Of a DNA stretch of 39,384 nt, positions 26,272 to 35,130 are shown piece by piece (position 1 is the first letter of the stretch; every line of letters starts with the position of its first letter). Source of the DNA: Flavihumibacter sp. CACIAM 22H1 (GTDB lineage Bacteria; Bacteroidota; Bacteroidia; Chitinophagales; Chitinophagaceae); assembly GCF_001601815.1 (NCBI RefSeq), contig NZ_LUKG01000004.1, forward strand, positions 41,052 to 80,435, in the 5' to 3' direction. Both the position numbers and the translations under genes were made by a program. The notes under the pieces were generated by a model that was given only the letters and a program-made list of their open reading frames with translations, had not been told where the DNA came from and did not search any database.

Positions 26272-28293
26272 ATGCGCAGTATCTGTCTTTTGATGCTAAT
26301 TTTTATAAATGGAATTGTCCAGGGCCAGCCGCAGCACAATAATGTTGCTGACTGGATGAACGGCTTTGATAAGAGAAAAGCCGCCGCCATAGATTCGCTG
26401 AGCAACTACCCCGCCCAGGATACTGCACGCATTAACCGGCTGATCCGGCTTATCAATACGGCTTATTTTCAACAACAACGCCGACAACTGATTCCCTACT
26501 GGAAGGAATGCCTGCAACTAAGTAAGCAGCGTAGCTATTCAAAAGGACTTGCTGCCGCTTTTTTATGGAACGCTTATTATCGCAGAGGCGAACAGGACCT
26601 CCAGGGATTTCATCGCTTTACCGATTCTGCCATCACCTACAGCAGGCAGGATACAACCAACCGGGCAGCCTGGGCCAACATACATCGCATAAAAGGCCTC
26701 CAGTACCAGGAAGAGGAAAATTACCATGCCGCATTAAAACATTATTTTGAAGCGCTCCGGTATTACGATACCGTGCAGGATGTAAACCGTATGCATCTGT
26801 TACAGAATATCAGCAGTTCTTATCTCCAACTCAATAACCTGGCACAGGCAGAAATGTATGCCCGAAAAGGAGCCCTGCTGGCCGATATCCTGTCCCTGCC
26901 CAAAACCATCCAATTACAGGCATACGCTACCCTGGCTTCCGTGCTGCTGAAAAGAGAAGAGCCGGATGAAGCCCTGCCCTACCTCCAAAAAGTTGACGCC
27001 TTTATGCCAGACACCATTGAAAGGGCCCTGAGCGCAAACCATTACCTTGATATGGGCCATTATTTTTTCAAAAAACAACACTATGATTCGTCGCTGCAAC
27101 ATTATCAACGGGGATATGAACTGGCCAGTTCCGGTAAACATAAAATCAATACCTATGGAGCATTGAACTACCTCTTTCAAAATACCCTTCTTCTGGGAAG
27201 AAAAAAGGAGGCGTACCATTATGCAACCCTGGGGCTCGCAGAAGCAGCGCATTCCGGCAAAGCAATTTACCGGATTAATGCCCTATTAAATATGAGCGAT
27301 TATGAAGCGGCTGCCGGAAATACCCGCAAAGCCTTTGCTTATCTGAAAAAGGCAGTCATCCTTAAAGACCAGTTTTCCCGCGAAAACAACCAAACATCTC
27401 TTAACAACCTGGCAGTCTTATACGAAACAGCCCAAAAAGAACATACCATACAGGTGCTGGACCAGGAAAACCAATTGAGGGCCGCAGCCCTTGAACGGCA
27501 ATCTTTCCGGAATAAAGTATACGGTATTTTGCTATTATTACTGGCATTTTTACTGCTGCTTATTTACCGGTATTACGTAAACCAGCAGAAGATTCAGCAG
27601 CAACAGGTACAGATCCAGCAACAGAAAATAGTAGACCTGGAAAAAGATCATCAGCTGCTTCATATGACTGCCATGTTACGTGGACAGGAAGAAGAACGAT
27701 CCAGGATTGCACGTGATTTACATGATGGTATCGGAAGCCTGCTTTCGGGCATTAAATTATCTTTTACCGGTTTCCGGGAAAACGGTTTTGTTCATCAGGC
27801 GCAGCTCGCAAACTTTGATCGGAGCCTGGCTATGCTCGATAATTCAATTGCAGACCTCCACAGGATCGCCTATAACCTGATGCCAGACGCTTTGCTCAAA
27901 TTCGGTTTGCCAGAAGCGGTGGAAGATTTATGCGATATGATTCGGAATTCTACCAGCCTGCAGGTTAGTTTTCAATACACGGGCGAACCCCGTAACTGGG
28001 AGCCCGGTAGTTCTATCTATTTATACCGAATTATACAGGAATTGGTCAATAATGTGGCTAAACATGCGCAGGCAAAAAATCTTTTGGTTGAAATGACCCT
28101 GGTTGAAAACAGCTTAACCATTACCGTGGAGGATGACGGGGTTGGGTTTGATCCGGACGCAGCCAATGCACATAAAGGAAATGGATTAAATAATATCCGG
28201 TACCGGACGGAACTGCTGGGTGGTAATGCCGAAATTATAACTGCACCGGCCCAGGGTACATCCATCATTTTAGCAGTTGATTTAGTAGTATGA
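26272..28293 (+). CDS. TPR-containing sensor histidine kinase (HisKA_3/HATPase_c)
   Basis: Signal peptide MRSICLLMLIFINGIVQGQ, TPR-like region, TM, coiled coil, EEERSRIARDLHDGIGSLLSGIKLSF, DDGVGFDPDAANAHKGNGLNNIRYRTELLGG. ORF-track start 26131 overlaps the antiporter; ATG 26272 preferred. Confidence 0.93.
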   Translation: MRSICLLMLIFINGIVQGQPQHNNVADWMNGFDKRKAAAIDSLSNYPAQDTARINRLIRLINTAYFQQQRRQLIPYWKECLQLSKQRSYSKGLAAAFLWNAYYRRGEQDLQGFHRFTDSAITYSRQDTTNRAAWANIHRIKGLQYQEEENYHAALKHYFEALRYYDTVQDVNRMHLLQNISSSYLQLNNLAQAEMYARKGALLADILSLPKTIQLQAYATLASVLLKREEPDEALPYLQKVDAFMPDTIERALSANHYLDMGHYFFKKQHYDSSLQHYQRGYELASSGKHKINTYGALNYLFQNTLLLGRKKEAYHYATLGLAEAAHSGKAIYRINALLNMSDYEAAAGNTRKAFAYLKKAVILKDQFSRENNQTSLNNLAVLYETAQKEHTIQVLDQENQLRAAALERQSFRNKVYGILLLLLAFLLLLIYRYYVNQQKIQQQQVQIQQQKIVDLEKDHQLLHMTAMLRGQEEERSRIARDLHDGIGSLLSGIKLSFTGFRENGFVHQAQLANFDRSLAMLDNSIADLHRIAYNLMPDALLKFGLPEAVEDLCDMIRNSTSLQVSFQYTGEPRNWEPGSSIYLYRIIQELVNNVAKHAQAKNLLVEMTLVENSLTITVEDDGVGFDPDAANAHKGNGLNNIRYRTELLGGNAEIITAPAQGTSIILAVDLVV

Positions 28294-28910
28294 TAAAAAT
28301 CTTTATAGTCGATGATCATGCCGTTTTAGTAGAAGGTATTTATGCATTGTTGCAACAGGAACCCGATATGGAAGTGGTGGGGCATGCCGGAACCGGTCAG
28401 CGTTGTTTGCAATTTTTCTTATCCGGACAGGCCGACCTGGTTTTACTGGATATTAATCTTCCGGATATAAGCGGGCTCGATTTGTGTAAGCAATTACTAC
28501 TGGCCCGCCCTGCAGTAAAAATTCTGGCGCTTACCACACACGGACAAATGTCTTTCGTCAAAAAGATGATGGAAGCCGGGGCATGCGGTTACCTGCTGAA
28601 AAATTCCGGCAAAAAAGAAATGGTAACGGCAATTCGTGAAGTGGCTGCCGGTATGCACTACCTCAGCTTCGAAGTGGCCCAGCTAATGAAGACGGCGACC
28701 CGGCAGGAACAACAATACCCGCTACTGACCCGGCGCGAAAAAGAAATCCTGAAAAGCGTTTGTGAAGGGTTTACCAATGCCCAAACCGCGGAACGTTTCC
28801 ACCTCAGTATTGATACGATCGACACCCATCGGAAAAATCTCTATGCTAAACTCCAGGTTAACAATACTGCCCAGCTTATGCGGCGTGCGTTGGAATTGGG
28901 GCTTCAATGA
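28290..28910 (+). CDS. NarL/FixJ-type LuxR response regulator
   Basis: KIFIVDDHAVLVEGIYALL, LVLLDINLPDISGLDLC, LTRREKEILKSVCEGFTNAQTAERFHLSIDTIDTHRKNLYAKL; ATGA overlap with the kinase gene. Confidence 0.96.
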   Translation: MIKIFIVDDHAVLVEGIYALLQQEPDMEVVGHAGTGQRCLQFFLSGQADLVLLDINLPDISGLDLCKQLLLARPAVKILALTTHGQMSFVKKMMEAGACGYLLKNSGKKEMVTAIREVAAGMHYLSFEVAQLMKTATRQEQQYPLLTRREKEILKSVCEGFTNAQTAERFHLSIDTIDTHRKNLYAKLQVNNTAQLMRRALELGLQ

Positions 28911-29745
28911 TGCTCAACAGGGCATCCCATAAGCAAAGACTGAATTTTTTCCGGAAAATACCGGAATGTCCAACGGGCTCTTTGGTAAATTCACTGGTCA
29001 TCAGTTTTTGAATCCGTTTGGGGGCGGCCGGATAAAACTGCATAAATGCGGGGGCGGTAATATCATTGGCAATATAATCATCCGCACAATAAACAGCATG
29101 AATTGGAACAGTAAACTGGCTAAAGCTGTCTGATTGAAATTTATCCTGTAGCAAAGCCCTGAAATAATATTTATTTGTACACCAACTGCGCCACTCCATT
29201 AAAATGCCCGTAGGAAGATTTTCTCCCCAGCCAATTTTTTTCATGGGTGCATACCCATATACGGAAGTAAGCAGGGGCGCAGCCAGGTACCAAAGTAACC
29301 AGATTTCTACCCGTTTATTCAAGGGAAAATACCCATAATAGCCCAGGGCCGCATTTAGCGCAATTACTTTTTTCAGGTGTTGCTGCGCACGAATAAAACC
29401 AACCAGTTGTGCTCCCATACTATGCCCGAGCCAGGTGATAGCTGTAAGGCCTTTTTCATTCACCAGGAAATCCAGGGCAGCATTCATATCATACAATCCC
29501 CATTCCTGTAAACGGACTTTCGAACGCCTGATATCAGTGGCTGCAGAGCCGCCGATTCCCCGGTAGTCGTACAATAATACATTGTATCCCTGCTGGATGA
29601 GATAGTGCGAAAAAGACAGGTAGTATTCTTTTTTAATGCCGGTGGCGGCGCTCAGAACAATGGTTCCTATGGCTCCGTTGATCGGGCAGCCGTAAAGTGC
29701 AGAAAGGCGCTGACCGTCTTCCGCCACTATAAAATAATGTTGCAT
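28876..29745 (-). CDS. Alpha/beta-fold hydrolase
   Basis: GYNVLLYDYRGIGGS, nucleophile elbow WLGHSMGAQL. Confidence 0.87.
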   Translation of the reverse strand: MQHYFIVAEDGQRLSALYGCPINGAIGTIVLSAATGIKKEYYLSFSHYLIQQGYNVLLYDYRGIGGSAATDIRRSKVRLQEWGLYDMNAALDFLVNEKGLTAITWLGHSMGAQLVGFIRAQQHLKKVIALNAALGYYGYFPLNKRVEIWLLWYLAAPLLTSVYGYAPMKKIGWGENLPTGILMEWRSWCTNKYYFRALLQDKFQSDSFSQFTVPIHAVYCADDYIANDITAPAFMQFYPAAPKRIQKLMTSEFTKEPVGHSGIFRKKFSLCLWDALLSIIEAPIPTHAA

Positions 29746-29874
29746 AAAGCGTATTGGTTCTTGCGGAAGAATGAAAGTACAGCGGTCTGGCTGGCTATTT
29801 ATACCGTAAAAGAGTGAATTTTAAAAGAACTAAATCAAAGAAAACTGATATATTGAAGCCATTATCTGCTTATT

Positions 29875-30888
29875 ATGTCAACGGTTTCGCTTAAGGATAT
29901 TGCTGAAAAAGCCGGAGTTTCGGTTACCCTGGTTTCTTATGTGTTAAACAACCAGCACGAGAACAGGATTAAAAAAGAAACGGCGGATAAAATCAGGAAA
30001 GTTGCCAAATTGCTCAACTATCAGAAGAATATTGTTGCCCGTAGTTTAAAAACCAGTAAAACACAGAGCATTGGGTTAATTGTTTCAGATATTGCCAATC
30101 CTTTTTTTGCGCAATTAGCCCGGTGTATTGAGGACGAAGCCGATCGGCAGGGGTATGCGGTGATTTTTGCCAGTTCGGATGAAGATCCTGCCAAATTCAA
30201 ACGCATGCTTGATTTTATGGCTACCCGCCAGGTAGACGGCTTGTTGATTGCGGCTCCTGCGGGAAGCGAATCAACCCTGCGAAACATTAAAAAAACGGGC
30301 GTTCCTTTTGTATTGATCGACCGTTACTTTCCGGGTGTTAAGACCGACTACGTGGGCTTGAATAATTATGATGCGGCCTACAGAGCAGTGCAACACCTGC
30401 TGGCTCAAAAGAAGAAACGAATTGGAATGATTGGATTCAGTACCCCCCTTCACACCTTGCAGGAAAGAACCAGGGGCTATCGCGATGCATTGAAAGATGC
30501 AGGTATCCGAATTGAAAAAAGCTGGCTGAAGGAATTAGGAACTTCCGTTAATTATGCAGAAATCAGGGCCTCAATGGAGGCATTGTTAAAACTATCGAAG
30601 CCGATCGATGGCATTTTCTGCGCCTCCAACCTCATGTCGGGCTATAGCTTGCAATACCTGCATGCGCAGCAGGTGAAAGTGCCGGAAAAGATAGCACTGG
30701 TCGGGTTCGACAGTATGGATGATTTTGAACTCTTTGATGCGCCTTACGCGTATATCCGGCAACCTATCCGTGAAATGGGATCATTGGCCATTCAGCAGCT
30801 CCTTTCCAAATTAAATACTGAAAACAAGGCGGTTTTCCTGGAACTTCAGGCTGAACTGATCCTGAAACATCCTGCCCGGCACATGTAA
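29875..30888 (+). CDS. LacI-family transcriptional regulator
   Basis: VSLKDIAEKAGVSVTLVSYVLNNQHENRIKKETADKIRKVAKLLNYQKNIVARSLKTSKTQSIGLIVSDIANPFFAQL. Confidence 0.96.
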   Translation: MSTVSLKDIAEKAGVSVTLVSYVLNNQHENRIKKETADKIRKVAKLLNYQKNIVARSLKTSKTQSIGLIVSDIANPFFAQLARCIEDEADRQGYAVIFASSDEDPAKFKRMLDFMATRQVDGLLIAAPAGSESTLRNIKKTGVPFVLIDRYFPGVKTDYVGLNNYDAAYRAVQHLLAQKKKRIGMIGFSTPLHTLQERTRGYRDALKDAGIRIEKSWLKELGTSVNYAEIRASMEALLKLSKPIDGIFCASNLMSGYSLQYLHAQQVKVPEKIALVGFDSMDDFELFDAPYAYIRQPIREMGSLAIQQLLSKLNTENKAVFLELQAELILKHPARHM

Positions 30889-30893
30889 GCCGC

Positions 30894-31712
30894 TTATACA
30901 AAGCTGTTATATCCTTTTTTCTTGCGGATTACATCCTGAAAAAATCCTGGCTCCAGTAAATCCTTTATGGAGTCTATGACAAAATCCGGTGCATAGCTAA
31001 ACTGATCCAGGTCTTCTTTTTTTGTAACACCCGATAAGGTTAGTACGGTTGTAAAACCCATGGTGCCGGCACCCAGGATATCGGTAGACATGGTATCGCC
31101 GATCATAATGGTTTCATCAGTTGATAAATCAAGTTTTTTTCTTGCCATGCGCATCATTACCGGGCTGGGTTTACCTACACTAAAAGCTTTTTTACCGGTT
31201 GCGCATTCAATCATCGATACAAAGGCCCCGCAACCCGCTCTGAATTTTCCATTGCCTACCGGGCAATTCGGATCCATATTAGTGGCAATTAATTTTGCTC
31301 CGTTCATTACCATATTAATGGCTTTATCTACTGATTCGAGCATAATTGTTCTGCCTTCGCCGATAATGACATAATCCGGGCTCTCATCCACAATTGAATA
31401 ACCTATGGAATGCAACTCTGTTAATAAGCCGCCTTCACCTATTACATAGGCAGTGCCGGATTCTTTCCGCGAAGCCAGGTATTTGGCGGTTGCCATACCA
31501 CAGGTAAATATATCCTCATCCTGCACATCAAACCCCATGCGTTGCAGTTTGTAGCAAACATCCCGATTGGTACGCTGACTGTTATTGGTTAAAAAAAGGA
31601 AGGGGAATCCTGCTGCTTTCAAAAAATCAATGAAGTCGAGTGCACCAGGTATGGGCTGGCTACCCTTGTACACCACTCCGTCCATATCAATTAAAAATCC
31701 GGGCTTGTTCAT
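30894..31712 (-). CDS. HAD-IIA family (NagD-like) phosphatase
   Basis: GFLIDMDGVVYKGSQPIPGA, FLTNNSQRT, VGKPSPVMMRMA, MIGDTMSTDILGAGTMGF. Confidence 0.93.
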   Translation of the reverse strand: MNKPGFLIDMDGVVYKGSQPIPGALDFIDFLKAAGFPFLFLTNNSQRTNRDVCYKLQRMGFDVQDEDIFTCGMATAKYLASRKESGTAYVIGEGGLLTELHSIGYSIVDESPDYVIIGEGRTIMLESVDKAINMVMNGAKLIATNMDPNCPVGNGKFRAGCGAFVSMIECATGKKAFSVGKPSPVMMRMARKKLDLSTDETIMIGDTMSTDILGAGTMGFTTVLTLSGVTKKEDLDQFSYAPDFVIDSIKDLLEPGFFQDVIRKKKGYNSFV

Positions 31713-31728
31713 TTGTTCAGGTTGATGA

Positions 31729-31760
31729 AAAAAAAATGCCAGGGATTGGTATACCTGGCA
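31729..31760 (-). terminator. Intrinsic terminator of the MFS gene (minus strand)
   Basis: On the minus strand TGCCAGG-TATACCAATC-CCTGGCA followed by TTTTTTTT, downstream of the MFS stop at 31815. Confidence 0.8.
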
Positions 31761-31814
31761 AACAATTGATACGAATATACGGAATTTAACAACTTGTCTT
31801 CTTTAAATAATTGT

Positions 31815-32996
31815 TTAGTGTGCAGGCATGCAAACCGGTGCTCTTTCATCCGACGATTTATATTTCAGCAGAAAGAAAACACTTAATCCTAAACCGCCTA
31901 AAGCCATAAGTGCACCAGCGAGCGATGGATAATTGAATCCAAGTCCATAAGCCAGTGGAAGGCCTCCAAAATACGCGCCCAATGAATTTGCAATATTGAA
32001 AGCTGCCTGCATGAAAGCGGCTCCCATACGTGCTGCATCTTTAGCCGTACTGATCATGAGCATATTGATGGGAGAGGAAACCGCCATAGCAAGCAGACCA
32101 CACAGAAAGGTAAGCACGAGTGAAAAATACTGGTTATCGGAAAAGAAAAATACTGCCAGTAGCGTTACTACCTGTAACATAAATAAAAAAATTGCTGCTT
32201 TATCCGGGCGGATTTTATCTGCCATAATTCCTCCGAGTATATTACCAATTACCATCCCTAATCCGGCCAATAGCATAATATAAGGAACAAAAGAAGGCGA
32301 GAAACGTGAAACATGTATGGAAAGGGGAGCTACATAACTGAACCAGGCAAAGAGCCCGCCAAAACCAATAGCAGTGATCAGCAGAATCAGCCATGCTTTT
32401 CCGGTTTTAAAGAATTGTAATTCTTCTTTCACGGAACTGTTTTCAGGTACCGGTTGATCTGGTAGCCATTTATTGATAAAGAATACCGTAATTGCTCCGA
32501 TCAACGCTACAATCCCAAAGGCATAGCGCCAGCTGAGTACATGCCCGATAAAGGTAACCAGGGGCACCATGGCCAAATTGGCAACCGTTAAACCCAGGAA
32601 CATCATTGATATGGATTGTGCCTGTTTTCCTTCTTTCGCAAGCTGAGACGCTACCACAGCGCCAATACCAAAAAAGGCCCCATGGGGTAATCCGGAAAGA
32701 AAGCGAAGCAGCATCAGTGCCTCGAAGTTGGGAGCCAGCCCGGATAAACCGTTAAACAGGGTAAAAATGGCCATCAGTGCCAACAGTGTTTTTTTGGGGT
32801 TATACCTGCTAGACAAAGCCACCAGCAGCGGTGCCCCTACTACTACCCCGAGCGCATAGGCAGAAATCAGGTAACCTGCTTTTGGTATACTTACTTCAAA
32901 AGAACCTGCTACATCGGGTAACAGCCCCATAATTACAAATTCTGTGGTTCCGATTCCCAGTCCCCCGAGTGTTAAAGGAAAAATGCGTTTATTCAT
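31815..32996 (-). CDS. MFS transporter (AraJ/drug:H+ antiporter-like)
   Basis: LGIGTTEFVIMGLLPDVAGSFEVSIPKAGYLISAYALGVVVGAP; about 12 hydrophobic segments. Confidence 0.93.
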   Translation of the reverse strand: MNKRIFPLTLGGLGIGTTEFVIMGLLPDVAGSFEVSIPKAGYLISAYALGVVVGAPLLVALSSRYNPKKTLLALMAIFTLFNGLSGLAPNFEALMLLRFLSGLPHGAFFGIGAVVASQLAKEGKQAQSISMMFLGLTVANLAMVPLVTFIGHVLSWRYAFGIVALIGAITVFFINKWLPDQPVPENSSVKEELQFFKTGKAWLILLITAIGFGGLFAWFSYVAPLSIHVSRFSPSFVPYIMLLAGLGMVIGNILGGIMADKIRPDKAAIFLFMLQVVTLLAVFFFSDNQYFSLVLTFLCGLLAMAVSSPINMLMISTAKDAARMGAAFMQAAFNIANSLGAYFGGLPLAYGLGFNYPSLAGALMALGGLGLSVFFLLKYKSSDERAPVCMPAH

Positions 32997-33027
32997 AATA
33001 GGCCTGATTCTTGCACAAATACGTTTA

Positions 33028-33043
33028 GTTGAAACGTTTCAAC
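33028..33043. promoter_or_regulatory. LacI-type operator candidate
   Basis: Perfect 16-bp palindrome GTTGAAACGTTTCAAC with central CG, 32 bp upstream of the MFS start and 40 bp upstream of the 33083 ORF. Confidence 0.72.
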
Positions 33044-33082
33044 AAAATTATGTAACTTAGTGTAAATTGTACACATCACGCT

Positions 33083-33376
33083 ATGAAAAATTTGTTAATC
33101 GGTGGGCTGATTCTTGGAGAGTCGCCCGCAGGCACAAGCTGGAAGCTTGATTTACAACAACATAAAGACTGTATTATCCGTAAAATATATACAGCCGATC
33201 CGGCTGCCGCCAACAGTATACGCCAGGCCTTCCCGGATGCCGAACTGGTTTTTGAAGGGAATGAGCTGCTGGAAGACCAGGAAATTTCATTGGTACTCGT
33301 AGTGCCACCCCTGCCCGTTCAGGCACCTAGTATCGGAAAAATGCTGGCTTCCGGAAAACATGTACGCATAGTATAA
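33083..33376 (+). CDS. Small protein resembling part of a Gfo/Idh/MocA Rossmann domain
   Basis: AFPDAELVFEGNELLEDQEISLVLVVPPLPVQAPSIGKMLASGKHV resembles the PDA..x..ELL.D..ID.V.I..P...H......L..GKHV segment; ends right after GKHV. Confidence 0.55.
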   Translation: MKNLLIGGLILGESPAGTSWKLDLQQHKDCIIRKIYTADPAAANSIRQAFPDAELVFEGNELLEDQEISLVLVVPPLPVQAPSIGKMLASGKHVRIV

Positions 33377-33438
33377 ACGAACATTATTTTTCAGAATAAT
33401 TAATCGGATAGGGAAGGAGTTTGTCAATTTTCTATAAA

Positions 33439-33455
33439 TTGCAACATTGTTTCAA
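33439..33455. promoter_or_regulatory. Operator-like dyad, site A (possible metalloregulator site)
   Basis: TTGCAAC-ATT-GTTTCAA, 6/7 arm symmetry; shares ATAAA(T)TGCAACATTG with the site at 35066. Confidence 0.4.
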
Positions 33456-33457
33456 AA

Positions 33458-33796
33458 ATGAAATCCCTCTCCAGCTATAAAATTACCTTCTCCAGCTTAT
33501 TGCTGCTGTTATACGGTTTCATAGCAACACCTGTTCAGCTATGGCATCACCATGCAGCCCCCCAGGAGGCTGAAGAAGGAAAGCTGCAGGTTGCGGAAAT
33601 GCGCCCGGCAGATCAGCCGGAGCTACACACCAACTGTTCCGTTTGTGCACATGCGTATACCGTTTACCTGCAGGATCAGTTACTCCATTTATATGTAAAC
33701 GAGCCTGTTTTTGCCCGCTTGTTTGCTATGCCTTTGTTTCAATTAGACGCAACAGCGCTTGCAAACAGGTTATACCGCGGACCGCCGCCAGCATAA
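33458..33796 (+). CDS. Small exported His/Cys-containing protein (DUF2946-like)
   Basis: N-terminal hydrophobic segment, LWHHHAAP, HTNCSVCAHAY, C-terminal YRGPPPA; upstream of a CobW gene. Confidence 0.6.
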   Translation: MKSLSSYKITFSSLLLLLYGFIATPVQLWHHHAAPQEAEEGKLQVAEMRPADQPELHTNCSVCAHAYTVYLQDQLLHLYVNEPVFARLFAMPLFQLDATALANRLYRGPPPA

Positions 33797-33870
33797 TCAT
33801 TTTTTTCTGGTTCCTGCCTCTTTTACAGGCAGGTTATTATTGCTAATTCAGCCTTTTAAAACAAACTACT

Positions 33871-35064
33871 ATGACTAAAAAGTTGCCGGTAACCGTCTTA
33901 AGCGGTTTTCTGGGTGCCGGAAAAACCACCCTGTTAAATCATGTATTGCACAATAAAGAGGGACTTCGGGTTGCCGTAATCGTGAACGATATGAGTGAAG
34001 TAAATATAGATGCCCAAAGAGTAAAAAATGAACATACCCTGCATAAAACCGAAGAGAAACTGGTCGAAATGAGCAATGGCTGTATTTGTTGTACGCTGCG
34101 GGAAGACTTACTAATTGAAGTTGAAAAATTAGCAAAGGAAAACAGGTTCGACTACCTGCTGATCGAAAGTACCGGCATAAGTGAACCAATTCCGGTAGCA
34201 CAAACATTTAGTTACCAAGACGAGCAAAGTGGTATTGACCTGGGTAAAATTGCCCGGTTAGATACCCTTGTAACCGTGGTAGATGCTTTTAATTTTATCC
34301 GCGACTACTCAACGATGGACAACCTGCAAGACCGGGCATTGACCGATATGAAGGCAGATCAGCGTACAATTGTAGACCTGCTTACCGACCAGGTTGAGTT
34401 TGCCAACGTGTTACTCCTGAATAAAATTGATCTTGTGTCCGAAGAGCAGGCTGGTAGAATACGAGCGTTGCTGCAACAACTCAACCCGGCTGCCCGAATC
34501 CTTGAAACCAGCTTTGGAAAAATTGCCCCCCACGAAATACTAAACACCGGTTTATTTGATTTCGAAACATCCAGCCAGACGGAGAACTGGGTACAGGAGC
34601 GGGAGCAATTGCATGTACCCGAAACCGATGCATACGGCATTTCTTCCTTTGTATTCAGGACTAAACAGCCTTTTCACCCGGAACGATTCTGGACCTACTT
34701 AAATGAACAGTGGCCCGCCAATATTATTCGGAGTAAAGGTGTTTTCTGGATGGCGAGCCGCCCTCTTGATGCCCTGAACTGGAACCAGGCAGGGGGTAGT
34801 TTGCGGGTTGATAAAGCCGGTGTCTGGTGGTGTTCCATGCCCTATGGCGAACGAATCAGGTATGCATCCTTTGTTGATAACAAGCAGGAAATTGAACAAC
34901 GGTGGCACAAAGATTTCGGCGATCGGTTTAATGAACTGGTAATGATCGGGCAAGAACTCGATAAAGCCCTAATCGAGGAACAACTCCAGGCATGTATCTG
35001 TACCAGAACGGAAATAGAAGCCATGCAAAATGGCAAGCCATTTAAAGATCGTTTTCCTTTATAA
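33871..35064 (+). CDS. CobW/COG0523 GTPase (putative metal chaperone)
   Basis: [20 protein letters not shown] (P-loop), [14 protein letters not shown] (CxCC), LLNKIDLV (NKxD), C-terminal CobW_C region. Confidence 0.96.
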   Translation: MTKKLPVTVLSGFLGAGKTTLLNHVLHNKEGLRVAVIVNDMSEVNIDAQRVKNEHTLHKTEEKLVEMSNGCICCTLREDLLIEVEKLAKENRFDYLLIESTGISEPIPVAQTFSYQDEQSGIDLGKIARLDTLVTVVDAFNFIRDYSTMDNLQDRALTDMKADQRTIVDLLTDQVEFANVLLLNKIDLVSEEQAGRIRALLQQLNPAARILETSFGKIAPHEILNTGLFDFETSSQTENWVQEREQLHVPETDAYGISSFVFRTKQPFHPERFWTYLNEQWPANIIRSKGVFWMASRPLDALNWNQAGGSLRVDKAGVWWCSMPYGERIRYASFVDNKQEIEQRWHKDFGDRFNELVMIGQELDKALIEEQLQACICTRTEIEAMQNGKPFKDRFPL

Positions 35065-35065
35065 A

Positions 35066-35080
35066 TGCAACATTGATGCA
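35066..35080. promoter_or_regulatory. Operator-like dyad, site B (possible metalloregulator site)
   Basis: TGCAACATTGATGCA; same TGCAACATTG core and flanks as site A, upstream of the 35131 gene. Confidence 0.4.
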
Positions 35081-35094
35081 AAAAACATATCTTT

Positions 35095-35126
35095 ACTCCC
35101 CGGATAAACAAAATAATCCGGGGAGT
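35095..35126 (+). promoter_or_regulatory. 5'-UTR hairpin sequestering an SD-like sequence
   Basis: Perfect 11-bp arms ACTCCCCGGAT-AAACAAAATA-ATCCGGGGAGT; GGGGAG in the 3' arm, 5 nt before ATG 35131; no T-tract follows. Confidence 0.55.
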
Positions 35127-35130
35127 TGGT

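Noticed and set aside
27590-27650. CAG/CAA-rich stretch in the histidine kinase gene
   Set aside because: Encodes a glutamine-rich coiled-coil linker (QQKIQQQQVQIQQQK), common in such kinases; not a tandem-repeat element.
33813-33833. CCTGCC...GGCAGG hairpin between the small His/Cys protein and cobW
   Set aside because: 6-bp stem without a clear T-tract; could be partial attenuation but not strong enough to report.
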